Shown here in pieces: positions 33,305 through 45,042 of a DNA stretch of 64,000 nt. The notes below the pieces were generated by a model. That model was not told where the DNA came from. It ran no database searches and saw only the letters and a program-made list of their open reading frames with translations. The stretch is from Charina bottae (taxonomy: Eukaryota > Chordata > Lepidosauria > Squamata > Charinaidae). The DNA lies in NCBI GenBank assembly GCA_023362775.1, contig JALMGJ010000006.1, positions 10,682,501 through 10,746,500 of the forward strand, written 5' to 3'. The position numbers and the translations under genes are program-made. The stretch's first letter is position 1. Each line of letters begins with the position of its first letter.

Positions 33305-33655
33305 TGGGGGGGCGGGCGTGGTGGCTCAGCGGGTAAGATGCCAGGCTTGTCGATCGGAAGATTGCAAGTTCGGACGTTCGAATCCCTAGCCCTGCGTGCG
33401 GAGTGAGCTCCTGCACTAGCTCCAGCTCTTGCCAACCTAGCAATTCAAAAGCATGCAAATGCAAGTAGATTAATAGGTACCACTTCGGTGGGTAGGTAAC
33501 AGCGTTCCGCGCGCGTCATGCGGCCACATGACCGTGGAAGCATCTTCAGACAACGCTGGCTCTTCGGCTAACAAACGGAGATGAGCACCGGCCCCTAGAG
33601 TCGGACACGACTGCACAACTGTGCGGGGGGGGGGGGGACCTTTAACCTTTAAATT
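33305..33655 (+). mobile_element. Sauria-type SINE, full-length copy
   Basis: Complete architecture: a tRNA-like head with A box (gtggctcagcgggtaagatg) and B box (gttcgaatccctagc); body with cagctcttgccaacctagca and catgcaaatgcaagtagatt; CpG-rich middle (agcgttccgcgcgcgtcatg); and tail ctagagtcggacacgactgc, then a G-run and acctttaacctttaa. Sauria SINEs are tRNA-derived, with a 3' end resembling BovB, which is thought to mobilise them. The tail here shares cggacacgact with BovB type B ends at 17.2 and 43.0 kb. Confidence 0.88.
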
Positions 33656-33894
33656 CACTTAGGGACAGTCCTAAAATCTGTTTCTTTTTTCTAAACCTGT
33701 TTGCTCAATTTGGGAAAGTGTGTCAGTTGTTTTTTCCCTACTCTGCCTAGAGAGTAACTCAGAATAGATTTATGTCCTGTCTTCCCCCCAGTTGTACAGG
33801 ATGGTTTATATGAAGATCTCCCCTCGCTTTATCCCCCACAACAACAACAACCTTCTGGAGTAAGTTGGGTTGAAAGAGACTGAATGATCTAAAG

Positions 33895-34000
33895 CAGAGT
33901 TTCTCAACCTTGGCAACTTGAAGATGTGTGGACTTCATCTCCCAAAATTCTGGGAGTTTAAGTCCATACATCTTTAAGTTGCTAAGCTTGAGAAACACCG
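33895..34000. mobile_element. 106-bp palindromic hAT-like miniature element (family D)
   Basis: The whole element is an imperfect inverted repeat: CAGAGTTTCTCAACCTTGGC at the left mirrors GCTAAGCTTGAGAAACACCG at the right, with ctcccaaaattctgggag in the middle. The flanking duplication ATCTAAAG (33887-33894 and 34001-34008) is perfect, 8 bp and TA-centred. It is too short to code for anything. Confidence 0.85.
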
Positions 34001-34384
34001 ATCTAAAGGTAGTGGCTGAAGTTGGGCTAAACATGCATCTCCCCAGTCTTATTCCAATCACTACACTACATAATCATAACTCTGTCCTTTTTCAATTAAT
34101 TGGTTTTATCATAGGAAATACTCAGTTTATATCCTGCTCCATATCAAAAGGCGTAACCTAGGTGACATATGGGATGGTTATTTATTTAATTCCATTTATA
34201 TGGTTGCCCATCTCACCAAGGTGACCCTAGACAGGGAACACAGTTAAAATCGTCAATGTAATAAGAGCAAAAAATTAGAGACATAAACATAACAAAAGTG
34301 AAAAAAGGACAATGGAGGATACCCCGTCAACAATAAATTAATAATACCTTATAGGCTTGGCTAATCTCTGAGGTATGGAGGATG

Positions 34385-34505
34385 GGGGAACTCGTGGCTT
34401 TCTGGAAATGGTTGAACTACAATACCCAGCATCCCTCACTTTGGTTGTGCTGGCTGAGGTTGCTGGGAGATGTAGGACAGCAACAGCTGGAAGGTGCCCA
34501 TTCCC
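34385..34505. mobile_element. Probable palindromic miniature DNA element
   Basis: ttgaactacaatacccagca and gttgctgggagatgtaggac are near-inverse arms around ccctcactttggttgtgctg, the layout of a decayed miniature inverted-repeat element. Ends and target site are unclear. Confidence 0.45.
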
Positions 34506-34554
34506 CAAATCTAATTTAAGGCATTTATTGATGTCCAACATGCATATGTTCTGT

Positions 34555-34680
34555 TTTGATTGTATGCTTGCAATTTTGTTTTTAAGCTGTGAGCCTCCTA
34601 GAGTTGATTGGAGTCAGGTGGTGTTTAAGTCCAATAAAATAATAAATCAATAATAAATAGATAAATAAATAAATAAATCC
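34555..34680 (+). mobile_element. L2-like LINE 3' end
   Basis: A decayed terminal motif (ttaagctgtgagcctcctag) is followed by an AAAT-rich tail. It is less similar to the other L2 ends in this window. A short antisense L2-like piece may also lie at 34190-34250. Confidence 0.5.
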
Positions 34681-34889
34681 ATGCCTCCAGGATCCTATGT
34701 GGCTCCCAATGTCACTCCACAAGGTAATTTTTTAAAGTGCTCATAGGGAGTAATCATGTTCACTGTTTTTAATTTAGATGAAGGTCATTTTGGTCTGAAT
34801 GATGTGTGGCTTCTTTGGGGAATGTGATTCCCAGCATTCAACTCAGACCACATGAAACTATGGTCAATAAAAGTTATTTGCATCCTGCT

Positions 34890-35041
34890 TTTGTATTATG
34901 ACAGCCTTTTCTACCATCAAGCTAAGAAGGGTTGGAGCTGGGCTAGGCCTTGGATGGGAAACTGATCAGAAAGTCCTCTGGCTGAGGGCTGGACTGGATT
35001 TTTTTTTAAATAAACACTCTGGAAGAAAGCAATGGCAAACC

Positions 35042-35076
<35 letters not shown>

Positions 35077-35135
35077 GTTGCCAAGAACACTAGAGACATG
35101 TCCATCAAACCACCAGGAGTTGAGCATAACTCAGC
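34890..35135 (+). mobile_element. SINE with 5S-rRNA-like head
   Basis: The head (aagctaagaagggttggagc, tgggctaggccttggatggg) resembles the 3' half of vertebrate 5S rRNA, including its box C region with cttggatggga. The body then reads gaaagcaatggcaaaccact, is expanded by a (CT)n run (35043-35074), and continues ttgccaagaacactagagac and caccaggagttgagcataac. The body matches the tail of the tRNA-headed SINE at 57.3 kb. It is a SINE, not a 5S gene: the 5' half is absent. Confidence 0.6.
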
Positions 35136-35574
35136 GGAGACTTTCCATAATGATTACTAAATGTGTCTTTGAACATAAAGATTTAAAATTAGCATATGGA
35201 ACTTGGATGCATTCCCATGCATTCGGCAATGTGTACATATCTCCTCTAAATACATTGTACCCTGTAGGTCTTCCTTCCATCATCTACCTGTAGAACCAAG
35301 TGAATATCTCTTACTGCAAAGCTTAAGGTGGATGCAACCCTCCCACAGGATGGCCCAGAGAGACCTCTGCCATTTTGGCCATCTGTTTGAGACTGTGAAA
35401 AACAAAAGTTGTCAACTGCAATGCTGAGCTGTAGTAGAACATCTTGTGCAGTCCTATTTTGCTTCAGCCCAGGCCTAAAGAACATTTAGTTCTTGTGTAA
35501 AAATACTGCACTACTTTTACCTTCCTTGCACTCTTATTGTTCAAACAAAGCAAAGCTCAACACCATCTTGAAAC

Positions 35575-35770
35575 AGATAGATACTTTATTGATTTAGTCT
35601 TTTGACCATATCAAGTATAAAAGAAATTAAAATAAAAAGCCATTATTAACATACAAGTAAATATGAGTAAATACAAATAAAACTATAATACAAATTCATA
35701 TCAAATATTTCATGGATCCGAGTAGATTATCTCCTCATTACACTCGTCATAGCTTCATGTCTTATTACGC
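35575..35770 (-). mobile_element. Possible LINE 3' end, R4-like
   Basis: On the minus strand, gatatggtcaaaagactaaa leads to tcaataaagtatctatctgt, a polyadenylation-like end with a short ATCT tail. It is similar in style to the ends near 18960 and 19565. Assignment to R4 is tentative. Confidence 0.3.
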
Positions 35771-35774
35771 ATCA

Positions 35775-37787
35775 TTCAGATTAAATGTCTCCCCACCACT
35801 CCAAGATTTCCCCCCCCCCCAGACTTACAGATACAGATAGAAGGATAAAATGGGTAGCCTTTTCCATAGCCAGTCATAACCCTTCACTGACCTTAATGAG
35901 AGGTATGTTTGTGGAAAAGATGGGGAAGGGAACGAGAGATCTTTTAGTTAATGAAGCACTTAATATGTTTTATGGAGCCAATACAATGTTCTAAATATCT
36001 TAAGCCCCAAAGGAGTTGGGGAGGCATTTCTTGGCACTGATGAGGTAGATTCATTGTTTAAGGATGGGGATTTTTTTTTTCTTTCCCTTCTCTCGGACGT
36101 TAGTTGGAAATGCACCCATCATTTGCACTAACAAGGAAAAAGTAAGAAAGATGGATGTGAAACAAAGGAACCAAGTGAGTAACAGAGAGTGAACCTTTGG
36201 GCTTTTCACTTTATCATTTATAAAACCTGCTAGCTGAGGATTTATAAACATTTAATACATCTTTTTACAGGGAAGTAGTCAATTTGGATGTTTGTTTTGG
36301 ACCAGAGCCATGACAGATTAATACCAAACCTTGTTGCAGTGGAAATAAAAATGCAAATATCTCTAGATAAGCCAGAATAATAGTAAAAACCTTGACATGG
36401 CCATATGTAGCAACATCAGAGCCATTCTTTCTCCCTTCCCCTTCCTAGCCCCCAAACCTGTTATTAATAAGATTATTGTTTAACCTTGGCTGGTTTATAA
36501 TGCCAAACATATGTATCCTTGGCCTTAACCACCTTGTCAAGTTAAACGATATATTCAAGTTCATTTACATGACACACGATCTAATATTAGGGAACAACAA
36601 TGGTATTGTAGCCCTAACGGGGACGTTGGCGTCAAGCATCAGGAGAAACTGCCAATTTGATTTTTGAAGGTCCCTAAGAAGGCGGTTTATTCCCTCACCT
36701 GCCGTTGCGCCATAACGCTAACATTGTTAGCAACATCTGGCTCTAATCAGCTCAGAGGCCCTGATATGTTACTCTGCTGGCACATAAATTTAGCATTATA
36801 TTCTTTTTTTCCCAGCCCCTGTCCAACCCACCCCCCTTTACCCCATTCTTTCTCCTGATCAGGTTTTTGAGGACAAGATAGATTCATGACTCCACCGAGT
36901 TGAACAAAACAGAAACCACAAACAAAGTTAGTTATTGCCAGGTTTCATATCAAAAGGGTCCCTGCTCGTTGAATAATGGAATTTTACTCTCAGCTGGAGA
37001 CTTTAAAAGATGATATAACTGTAGGCCAAGGGCTTCTCCCTGCTTACCTATATTTAACTTCAGCAATCAAGCAAACAGAAGCATCTACCACCAGCCAGTT
37101 TCGATACAGATTCACCATTTGCACGTATTGCTTTGCAAATTAAATACAGTCAGAGACAGATCAGCTACTGAAATAATGCACACAGGTTACATTAGCAATT
37201 GTTTTTTTTAGAAGATTGCATAAATACAGGATTATAACGGTACTGTAAATTTTTGCACAAGTGAAATATGTGTATATGTGTTTGATTCATACTTTTTTGT
37301 GGGTTTGGCAATAACAATATTATATAAAGCAAGTTATTTTAACCTAGTGCTTCTGAATCCAAACATCCTGGTGACAGTTTACAAATCTGAATGAGTTTCC
37401 CTATCGGTCAACTGATTAGCGAATCAGCTAGAAGTCAAGTCCACTTGAAGTATTTTTGCAAAACTTTATCCATCCAGATTCGAGTGAGATTTTAAGTACT
37501 TCACCCAATTTAGGATCAGTCTTCGGTATATACAAAACTTGCCAAGTATTTACACAGCTGAGAGTCTGAAAGTTCACTAATGCATATAATGCAATAGTAA
37601 AAGAAACAAAAGAAGCTCTTTTTTTGTGTTCCTGTAATATTTTAATGTTGTCAGGTCAGATTTCTGCTTCTCCACCATGCTTTCTTGTATGTAACTAGAC
37701 AAGAAGAATTTCATGAACGACAGTTGTGAACTATGCAGCAAACAGGCTGCAAACCTATCATATAAGGGCACTCTAGGCGTCCTTTTA
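35775..37787. other. Unassigned sequence with single-copy-looking core
   Basis: No mobile element or exon recognised in about 2 kb, the longest element-free stretch in the middle of the window. The part at 36470-37560 is AT-rich but keeps CpG sites and lacks microsatellites (for example gcgccataacgctaacattg), which fits a candidate conserved non-coding region. No splice-bounded exon is evident. Confidence 0.4.
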
Positions 37788-37788
37788 A

Positions 37789-37849
<61 letters not shown>

Positions 37850-37922
37850 CATTTATATTCCTGGGCGGTTCACAGCAAAGGTTTAAAATCAATAAAAAAC
37901 TATAAATACCAATAATAAACTA

Positions 37923-37966
<44 letters not shown>

Positions 37967-37970
37967 ATAC
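37788..37970. repeat. Two (ATCT)n microsatellites bracketing an L2 tail
   Basis: ATCT units at about 37790-37848 and 37922-37967, separated by cctgggcggttcacagcaaa, the antisense form of the L2 3' motif. Confidence 0.93.
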
Positions 37971-38236
37971 AGTTCGATCCAGGAATGGTAGATCTCATCC
38001 CATCGGTCGATAAGGCTGGTCAGGACAGATCTAAGGGACCAGCCAACCCCAAGACTGGCTGTTCCCCTCCCCTCCCCAAGCATGGTGACATAACCAGGTC
38101 TTTAGGTTTTTTCTAAAGTCCAGGAGAGAGGGGGCTGATCTTATTTCAGGGGGAAGAATATTCCAAAGGGCGGGGGCTACCGCAGAGAAGGCACGCCTCC
38201 TAGACCCCATCAGATGGAACTCATATCATGATGCCA
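37971..38236 (-). mobile_element. L2 LINE 3' fragment
   Basis: Minus-strand L2 C-terminal coding and 3' sequence; on the plus strand it shows attccaaagggcgggggcta and gcagagaaggcacgcctcct, shared with the copy at 51.7-52.2 kb. Confidence 0.72.
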
Positions 38237-38269
38237 TTGTTTTCCTGTGCCAACGAAAAGTGGGAAAAT

Positions 38270-39035
38270 AATAATAATTTAATAATTTGTTAACTTTATA
38301 TGCTGTCCGACTCCCAGCGACTCTGGGTGGTGGGAGACACAAAAAAACAGCACAAGACAAAAGAACAATGATGGCAAAGAAAAACCCAAAGGGGAAAAAA
38401 AAAGGATGAAGAGGGTGAAGAGTCAGGCCTTCAAGCCCCTTCAAAACACCAGTAGGGTGGGCGCCTTTTGAATCTTGGGGGGAACCTCTTTCCAGAGGGC
38501 AGGTGCTCCTACAGAGAAGGCGTGCTTCTAGGGTCCAGAGAAATGGCATTAATTAATCGATGGAACCCAGGGCACGCCAACCCTGCCAGATCGAACAGGT
38601 TGGACAGATACTATGGGAGACAGGCAGTCCCTCAAGTAACCAGACCCTATGCCATGCTGGGCTTTATAGGTAACAACCAGCACCTTGAATTGCACCTGGA
38701 AGCAAACTGGCAACCAGTGCAGCTCGCAAAGCGGAGGTGTTATGTGGGCATACTAAGGCATGCCCATCACAGCCCACGCCACTGCATTCTGGACCAGATG
38801 AAGCTTCTGGGTGGTCTTTAAGGGCAGCCCCATGTAGAGTTCATTGCAGTAGTCATGCCATGAGGTGACCAGGGCATGAGTGACTGTCTGAAGGGCCCCC
38901 TATCTAGGAAAGGGTGCAACTGGTGCACCAGATGAAGCTGGGCAAAAGCCTTCCTGGCCACAGCTGCCACCTGCTCATCAAGCAGGAGCTGTGAATCCAG
39001 GAGGACCCCCAAATTGCACACAATCCTTGAATGGG
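38270..39035 (-). mobile_element. L2 LINE, RT C-terminal part to 3' end
   Basis: The minus strand codes HSRIVCNLGVLLDSQLLL and continues with DEQVAAVARKAFAQLHLVHQ, then a YKA-type segment and the terminal 3' sequence (ctgggtggtgggagacac in plus orientation). It is homologous to 28690-29262 and extends further 3'. Frames are broken. Confidence 0.82.
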
Positions 39036-39117
39036 AAAGCATTCCGTCCTTGGGGTGGCATAAACATGGTGATTATTGTAATACCTGATGAAATGCAACA
39101 ACAAGCACTTTGCAAGA

Positions 39118-39240
39118 GCATCCTCAGGGTATGGTCAAAAAGTTAAGATGGTGGCTGTGATGGTGCCCTTGTAGCTCCACCTGTTTTTTACGTGCATTGT
39201 GTCCCTGCCCTGAGGACACCCCTGAAGAAAGCAAATTTGT
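39118..39240. repeat. Palindromic miniature element (family E), decayed copy
   Basis: Contains gggtatggtcaaaaagttaa and gatggtggctgtgatggtgc, then gctccacctgttttttacgt and gaggacacccctg. The order matches family E at 41.9 and 55.1 kb, but the right arm is weak. Confidence 0.45.
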
Positions 39241-39361
39241 CACATTTAGGTGTCACTGAATTGGGCTCAGCCCTTCATGATGTTGCAGGGACAAATGCTC
39301 CCCATCTCGACCAGAGTTGTAGCTCTCCCAAGAGACCCTGTAATCTTTTTGAACCCTTCTA

Positions 39362-39672
39362 TCCCCTGCATTACTCCAGGAAATAAAGCCGGACTGCTCA
39401 CTTGAGGGAATGATATTAAAGGCAAAACTGAAGTACTTTGGCCACATAGTGAGAAGACAGGATACCCTGGAGAAGATGCTGATGCTGGGGAAAGTGGAGG
39501 GCAAAAGGAAGAGGGGCCTACCAAAGGCAAGATGGATGGATGATATTCTGGAGGTGACGGACTCGACCGTGGGGGAGCTGGGGGTGGTGACGGCCGACAG
39601 GAAGCTCTGGCGTGGGCTGGTCCATGAAGTCACGAAGAGTCTGAAGCGACTGAACGAATAAACAACAATCCC
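39362..39672 (+). mobile_element. BovB LINE 3' end fragment (type A)
   Basis: Encodes LQEIKPDCSLEGMILKAKLK and onward to KRLNE, then the tail GAATAAACAACAA. The reading frame is intact from 39410 to the natural stop at 39659-39661. It is close to the intact copy at 10882, so it is a fairly recent insertion. Confidence 0.88.
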
Positions 39673-39679
39673 CTGCATC

Positions 39680-41107
39680 TCTTATCTAGCCTTTCTTTGA
39701 TTTTTCTCAAACTTGCCAAGCATAGTCATTTTTTATAGTCCATCATTTAATCCCATCACAAGCCCAAAGTGTGAATCACAGTCAGCTGATCATCACCTCA
39801 AGGAAACAATCAGCTCTTATTTGGCCAAGATAATGGATTGGTTCTTCCTGTAAACCAGGGTATTCTTGGTAACTGTCTTCAGATTCATAATTTGAAATTG
39901 TCTATCTTCTTTCTCTCGTTCTTTTTCAATGTCCAGCTTTCACACTTGTGCTTTACCAAATTACTTTAACAATCCTGATGTACTAAAATGTCATAGAAAT
40001 AGGTTTCTCCTTCATGTTTTTGCCTAACTTTGTGATACTTTCCTCTCTAGATAAATCTCCTCTTTACTTCTCTGATATACTGTCCACTTCTACCTGTTCT
40101 TGAGCGTAAGAAAAAAAAAACACTCTACATCTTAACTTCTTTTCAGTCAACTGGAAGCCAGCTGGCTGATATTATCTGTGTCTTCTTGGTATTTAACATC
40201 ATCCCGGATTTTTCACCGGTTATTTTTAGTTTCATAATGAACTCCTCTAAATCTTCTTTCAGCTAACAAAGTAGTAATACCATCAGCAATAATATGAAAT
40301 AAGCAAGTGACCTTATTGAAAGAATGGTCCCATCAATGAACATGGACATGGACATGGACACGGAGATGGATTTTCCATGCTGATGTGTTATTTGCCGAGA
40401 CTGAAAAGCAACATGGAATTTCCACCTGGACACCTTGAAGATTTCTGAAATCATATAAATTGGCCTAGCTTGGAATTAGTACTTGTATTATGTATTAGCC
40501 TGGCTTTCTGTTTGTGTATTTCCATTTTGAAAAGAAGCTTGGATCATCTCCACAACATGCGGTTTTGAGAGGCAATCTACTTCCTATTGAAACCAGTGAC
40601 AAAACTCCCAATGATTTTAATGGGTCTGGATTGCATCTTTTGTCAATTAATAACTGCTAAGTATTGTGATTTTTCTCTCTGACTTTACTCCCTACACTGC
40701 CACTATACAGAGGTATTGTTATCTGAGTGGGAGATTGTGGGACCCAAAATGATAATTTCTCTTTATGCTTTCCATTGGTTGGTGGCACTATGGAGTCTCC
40801 TGCACAAATTACATGTTTTCAAACAGAAGGTCGATTAGATGCGAAAAAGGCCATTATGAAATTGAACCTACTGCTCATTGCCTTTCTATTCAGGCCTAAA
40901 TATAGACTTGCATTATGTATAAATAATGGCAAATCTATTCCATTGATAGCTTCTTTATGAGAATCATTTTTAAACATCTAGCTTGGTACACTTATGAACC
41001 AGGTTTTTTTTTCTGTGATGGATTTATTTTAGCAAATACAGTTTGGCAGAACAGCACTGCACAACATTAACAATTTAAGTTATATTATCAGTTCAATTAC
41101 TACATTA
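39680..41107. other. Unassigned sequence
   Basis: No element or gene recognised. About 40720-40970 is repeat-free and single-copy in appearance. Confidence 0.4.
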
Positions 41108-41200
41108 AATAATAAAATAAATTTATTTATTTATTTATTTATTTATTTATTGTTTGATTTATATCACCGCCCATCTCCCCCCACAAGGGGACTCTATGCT
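41108..41200 (-). mobile_element. L2 LINE 3' end with ATTT tail
   Basis: On the plus strand, (ATTT)n is followed by ttatatcaccgcccatctcc, the antisense L2 terminal motif. The L2 resemblance fades after about 41200. Confidence 0.75.
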
Positions 41201-41487
41201 AGAAGAGCAGAGAATCTATCTCTGAGTTTATTCTGAAACTCCAAAAAAGGCTCAAGGAAATCCCTTCCTGCCATCCGTTGCCTCTCACTGGAGGCAGAGT
41301 GTCCTCCTTCGGATTATCTCAAGCCATGAACATTTCTTCTGAATTAGCTTCCCCAAGGGAGCCTCTTCCAGGAATTATAATTGTTTTTACAATGGCGTAT
41401 CTATGCAGTGCTACAGGAGACATACAGGATAACAAAGAGTAAAAATTAGTGGGTCTCTGCATCTCAGAATTTTCAATCTAAATTGGG

Positions 41488-41519
<32 letters not shown>

Positions 41520-41639
41520 ATGAGAACAAGGCATCTGCAGGGAGATCACTCCTTGTGCTCTCTCACACACAGGACATCAGGAAGGGGTCAAAAAAGTCAA
41601 GATGGTATGATGGAACCTTAGAGAGAGAGGTTAAAATAT

Positions 41640-41852
41640 AACTGTGCTTATAACTGCTGTGAAGAAGGAAGCTACTCCTTTGTATATTTTTTTCTTTCTT
41701 TTCTATTTTTCATTTCCTTTTTTCTCCTTTCTTGCACTTTTTGCTTTCTCTTTACTTTCTTTCTTTTTCTTTTTTCTTCCTTGCTTTATATTAGTTTGCA
41801 TTAGTTTTTATCTTCTTTTTAAAATGTTTTAATAAAAATTACATATAAAAAA
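41640..41852 (+). mobile_element. Probable L1 3' untranslated end
   Basis: A pyrimidine-rich stretch is followed by aaaatgttttaataaaaatt and an A-rich end. It parallels the end of the L1 fragment at 42095-42630 (pyrimidine run, then cttgataaagttcttataaa). Confidence 0.45.
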
Positions 41853-41965
41853 AGAGTCAAGATGGTGAACACAACCATGTGGGTGAAGCCCCACCCCTTT
41901 TTTACAGGTGTGAAAAGGGGGCGGGGCTTTGATCATGTAATTGCAGCTGCCATCTTGACTTTTTT
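41853..41965. mobile_element. Palindromic miniature element (family E), hairpin copy
   Basis: AGTCAAGATGG (from 41855) pairs with CCATCTTGACT (41950-41960), and between them gaagccccacccctttttta mirrors aaaagggggcggggctttga around a short loop. It recurs at 18.9, 39.1 and 55.1 kb. I cannot assign it to a superfamily; the target duplication is not clear. Confidence 0.6.
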
Positions 41966-42094
41966 TTACCTGTCTCCCACAAATGCCCCTGTGCGGTGTC
42001 AGGGTCTGTATGCGTGTTTATGAGAAAGAGAGGGAGAGAGGGAGGGAGGGAGAGAATGAATGAGACAGAGAAAAAAAGAGAGAAAGAAATAGCT

Positions 42095-42630
42095 GGGCTT
42101 GATGGATCAACAACTTGAAAGAAAATTTGGGATGTTGTTCTTGTATCTGATAACAGCAGCAAGACTTTTGTACGCACAAAGGTGGAAAGACGTGTAAATT
42201 CCCACAAGGGAAGAATGGATGGTGAAATTATTGGAGTTGGTGCAGATGGCAAAATTGACAGCATTGATAAGATAAAATACTGGGCCTGGATTTATTTCTA
42301 CGTGGAAACCGCTTCTGAATTATTTGCTTGTAACCGAAAGAAATGAAGTTTTGATTTTGGGTTTTGATGATTCTTATTTTTTATGGAAATAATGTTCGTT
42401 AAGGTTTAGTTAAGAGTAAGAGATTACAGTATCATAATACGCATTTATATCTGTGTTGAAGAAGGTCGGAAGTCACTTTCTTTGCATTCTTTCGTAGCTA
42501 TTCTTGCTCTTTTTAGTTTCTCTTTTTTCTTTTAGTTCTTTCCTCAAGCTTTTCTATACTTCGAATTTTAACTGTATTTTGAAACCTTGATAAAGTTCTT
42601 ATAAAAAGAAAAATAGCAACAGGAATAGTA
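42095..42630 (+). mobile_element. L1 LINE ORF2 C-terminus and 3' end
   Basis: The plus strand codes, with shifts, for the conserved L1 end phrase LYLITAARLLYAQRWKDV and then FISTWKPLLNYLLVTERNEV. A pyrimidine-rich 3' region and A-rich end follow. The rest of the L1 is truncated. Confidence 0.75.
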
Positions 42631-42959
42631 TGAGGAACAAATCAGTCGCCTTTTACTTTTTAACCTCTCTCCATTTGATTACTGATGTGAACTATGCTCT
42701 GAAAAAAAAAATAACTAAAAGAATAACAGTCATAAGTGACCACACAGGTTCCCCCAAACTGTAGATGTCTCCCATCCCTTTTTTGAAGAAACACCTCCTT
42801 TTCTCCTGACACTGTAGTCTAGCCTAAGGTCCAGCAGTACTTTGGATTTGAATGGAAAAAGGTCCTGGTCCCTGTCTTTAACGCCTTAAGCTAGAAGCTT
42901 CTTTTCCAGAATTGCACAGTGTTGCCCAGCCTAAGCTTAAGCTAAAATTAATTACCTTT

Positions 42960-43012
42960 TCCATGAGGTCACGAAGAGTCGGACACGACTAAACGACTGA
43001 ACAACAACAAAA
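42960..43012 (+). mobile_element. BovB LINE 3' tip (type B)
   Basis: Only the last ~50 bp remain: ccatgaggtcacgaagagtc, ggacacgactaaacgactga and acaacaacaa. It matches the type B copies at 6.9 and 17.2 kb. Confidence 0.8.
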
Positions 43013-43072
43013 GTGTTTTGATGTTAGTGGTCAGCATGAGTGAAATATATACTGGGGAATTCCAGAGATAGA

Positions 43073-43640
43073 AGAGGTAGAGGTAGAGGTAGAGGTAGAG
43101 GTAGAGGTAGAGGTAGAGGTAGAGATAGAGATAGAGATAGAGATAGAGATAGAGATAGAGATAGAGATAGAGATAGAGATAGAGACGAGATAGAGATAGA
43201 GATAGAGATAGAGATAGAGATAGAGATAGAGATAGAGATAGAGATAGAGATAGAGATAGAGATAGAGATAGAGATAGAGATAGAGATGATAGAGATAGAG
43301 ATAGAGATAGATAGAGATGAGATAAGATAGAGATAGAGATAGAGATAGAGATAGAGATAGAGATAGAGATAGAGATAGAGATAGAGATAGAGATAGAGAT
43401 AGAGATAGAGATAGAGATAGAGATAGAGATAGAGATAGAGATAGATAGAGATAGAGATAGATAGAGATAGAGATGAGATAGAGATAGAGATGAGATAGAG
43501 ATAGAGATAGAGATAGAGATAGAGATAGAGATAGAGATAGAGATAGAGATAGAGATAGAGATAGAGATAGAGATAGAGATAGAGATAGAGATAGAGATAG
43601 AGATAGAGATAGAGATAGAGATAGATAGAGATAGAGGTTT
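43073..43640. repeat. Long hexanucleotide array (AGAGGT)n then (AGAGAT)n
   Basis: About 570 bp of near-perfect six-base units. The first ~50 bp are AGAGGT; the rest is AGAGAT with occasional four- and five-base slips (for example gatgat, gacgag, gatagatag) that phase-shift the array. All long frames across it (Ser-Ile, Leu-Tyr-Leu-Ser or Arg-Asp patterns) are artefacts. Confidence 0.97.
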
Positions 43641-43649
43641 TTCACTCCT

Positions 43650-44464
43650 ATCTGTCAAGTGGAGACCCATTGTTTTTCTATTACCTTCTGATGGTCTGTC
43701 GTTTTCAACAACATACTCTCCTGATACCATCGCTTGACATCTTCATGAAAAGTAGGCTCATAGGAGTAAAAACCACCAGACCGCCTAGCCCTGTCTTGCA
43801 GGTGCAAAAGAAAAATGTTCATAAGGATTCCCAATATGACAATCTATTGTTATGGCTACTTCTTCCTCTTCCTCATCTCTGGACTATGCCATGGGCTTGT
43901 ACTCTTGTGAAAACTGAGGGATGGGGAAGAAAAACCTCTCGCGTCTCTTTTCCATTGATCACAGAGCCAGCCTTGCAGAAAATTCAGTAAATGCACCGGT
44001 GACTGGGACAAGGACCAGCCTTCCTATTGTTCCCAAATGTTCTTTATTCATCCTCTGAAGCTGAAGTCCACTAACAGTGCATCTGCTGCTGGATCTCATT
44101 GCAGAATACCCAGGCTCATTTGGTCTCTGAACTTTACTCTGCACCTTGTTAGAACCCAAATCAAGCCACCAGTCAGCACAGTTTGGTGAAATCGGTTGGT
44201 TCTTTTTCATGGCCAGAAAAGCTCATCAACTGATGAGGTGCATGAGCAGAAATGTATTTGTCTACCTGCACAGATCCAGGTGGTTCTGGGTCCACTTCCT
44301 CTGTATGAGGCGGGGCGAGGAATGCAGTGCATCTGGATTTTAAGGCACTGAGCCAATGAGGGAAATGCTCCAAAATTTGCTTCAAAGGTAGCTTCAACTC
44401 CCTTCTTCGGTTGTTGCTAGAAGCTCTGGGATTTAGTTATTTGCTTGTATTTCCCCTTTCCTAT
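43650..44464. other. Unassigned sequence
   Basis: No element or exon recognised. Confidence 0.4.
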
Positions 44465-44665
44465 CTTCCAGGTGGTATACAAAGCACTAACTGCTCCCAT
44501 TTTTCCTCCAACAACGATCATGTGGGATAGGTTGGGATGGGAGACATTGACTGGCCCAGAGTTACTCAGTGAGCTTCCATAGCTGGGAGTAGATTTGAAC
44601 CTAGATCTTTCTGGTCCTAGTGCAATATTTTAGCCACTCCATTCCACTCCACTGGGTCTCTACTC
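44465..44665 (-). mobile_element. Probable tRNA-derived SINE
   Basis: Minus strand: ggagtggctaaaatattgca, then a B-box-like aggttcaaatctactcccag, ctgagtaactctgggccagt and caatgtctcccatcccaacc. The layout (head, then gtaactctgggccagt) parallels the other tRNA-headed SINEs, but sequence divergence is high. Confidence 0.5.
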
Positions 44666-45042
44666 TATGCTAACATTCTTCCTTTCCCTCCCATGTAGCA
44701 GCCTTCCTGAATCTGGTAACCCCCCCAGATATGTTGAGATTAGAGACTGGGAATTTTGGGAAATGTAATCTTAGCATGTTTGAAGAGCCTCAAGTTGTGG
44801 AATGTTGGTATGTAGGCACTGCTGATTGTATTGAAAGATTGAATAAAACTATGTAAGGCCATTCCATATTGACCACAAAAACCCAGGTTCTTTTTTCCTT
44901 TATGAGGCCATAATCGGAGAGAGATGCTGACTCAACAGGATACATGCACGCACACTGGAAAAAGCCTGAAATCCCCTATTCTACCCATCAGTGTTACAAA
45001 CTGTTAACAATCACCAAAACTTGAATCAATGTAGTTCTGTAT

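Noticed and set aside
33305..33400. tRNA gene
   Set aside because: A and B boxes are present but no full cloverleaf follows, and the sequence continues into a SINE body and BovB-like tail. The same reasoning applies to the heads at 17.7, 31.5 and 57.3 kb.
34905..34965. 5S rRNA gene
   Set aside because: Only a diverged 3' half is present and it runs straight into a SINE body.
43031..43730. Long open frames with Ser-Ile or Leu-Ser repeats over the hexamer array
   Set aside because: They are produced by a six-base repeat without stop codons in several frames on both strands. The same applies to frames over 10.7, 18.1, 46.2, 47.9, 49.3 and 60.2 kb.
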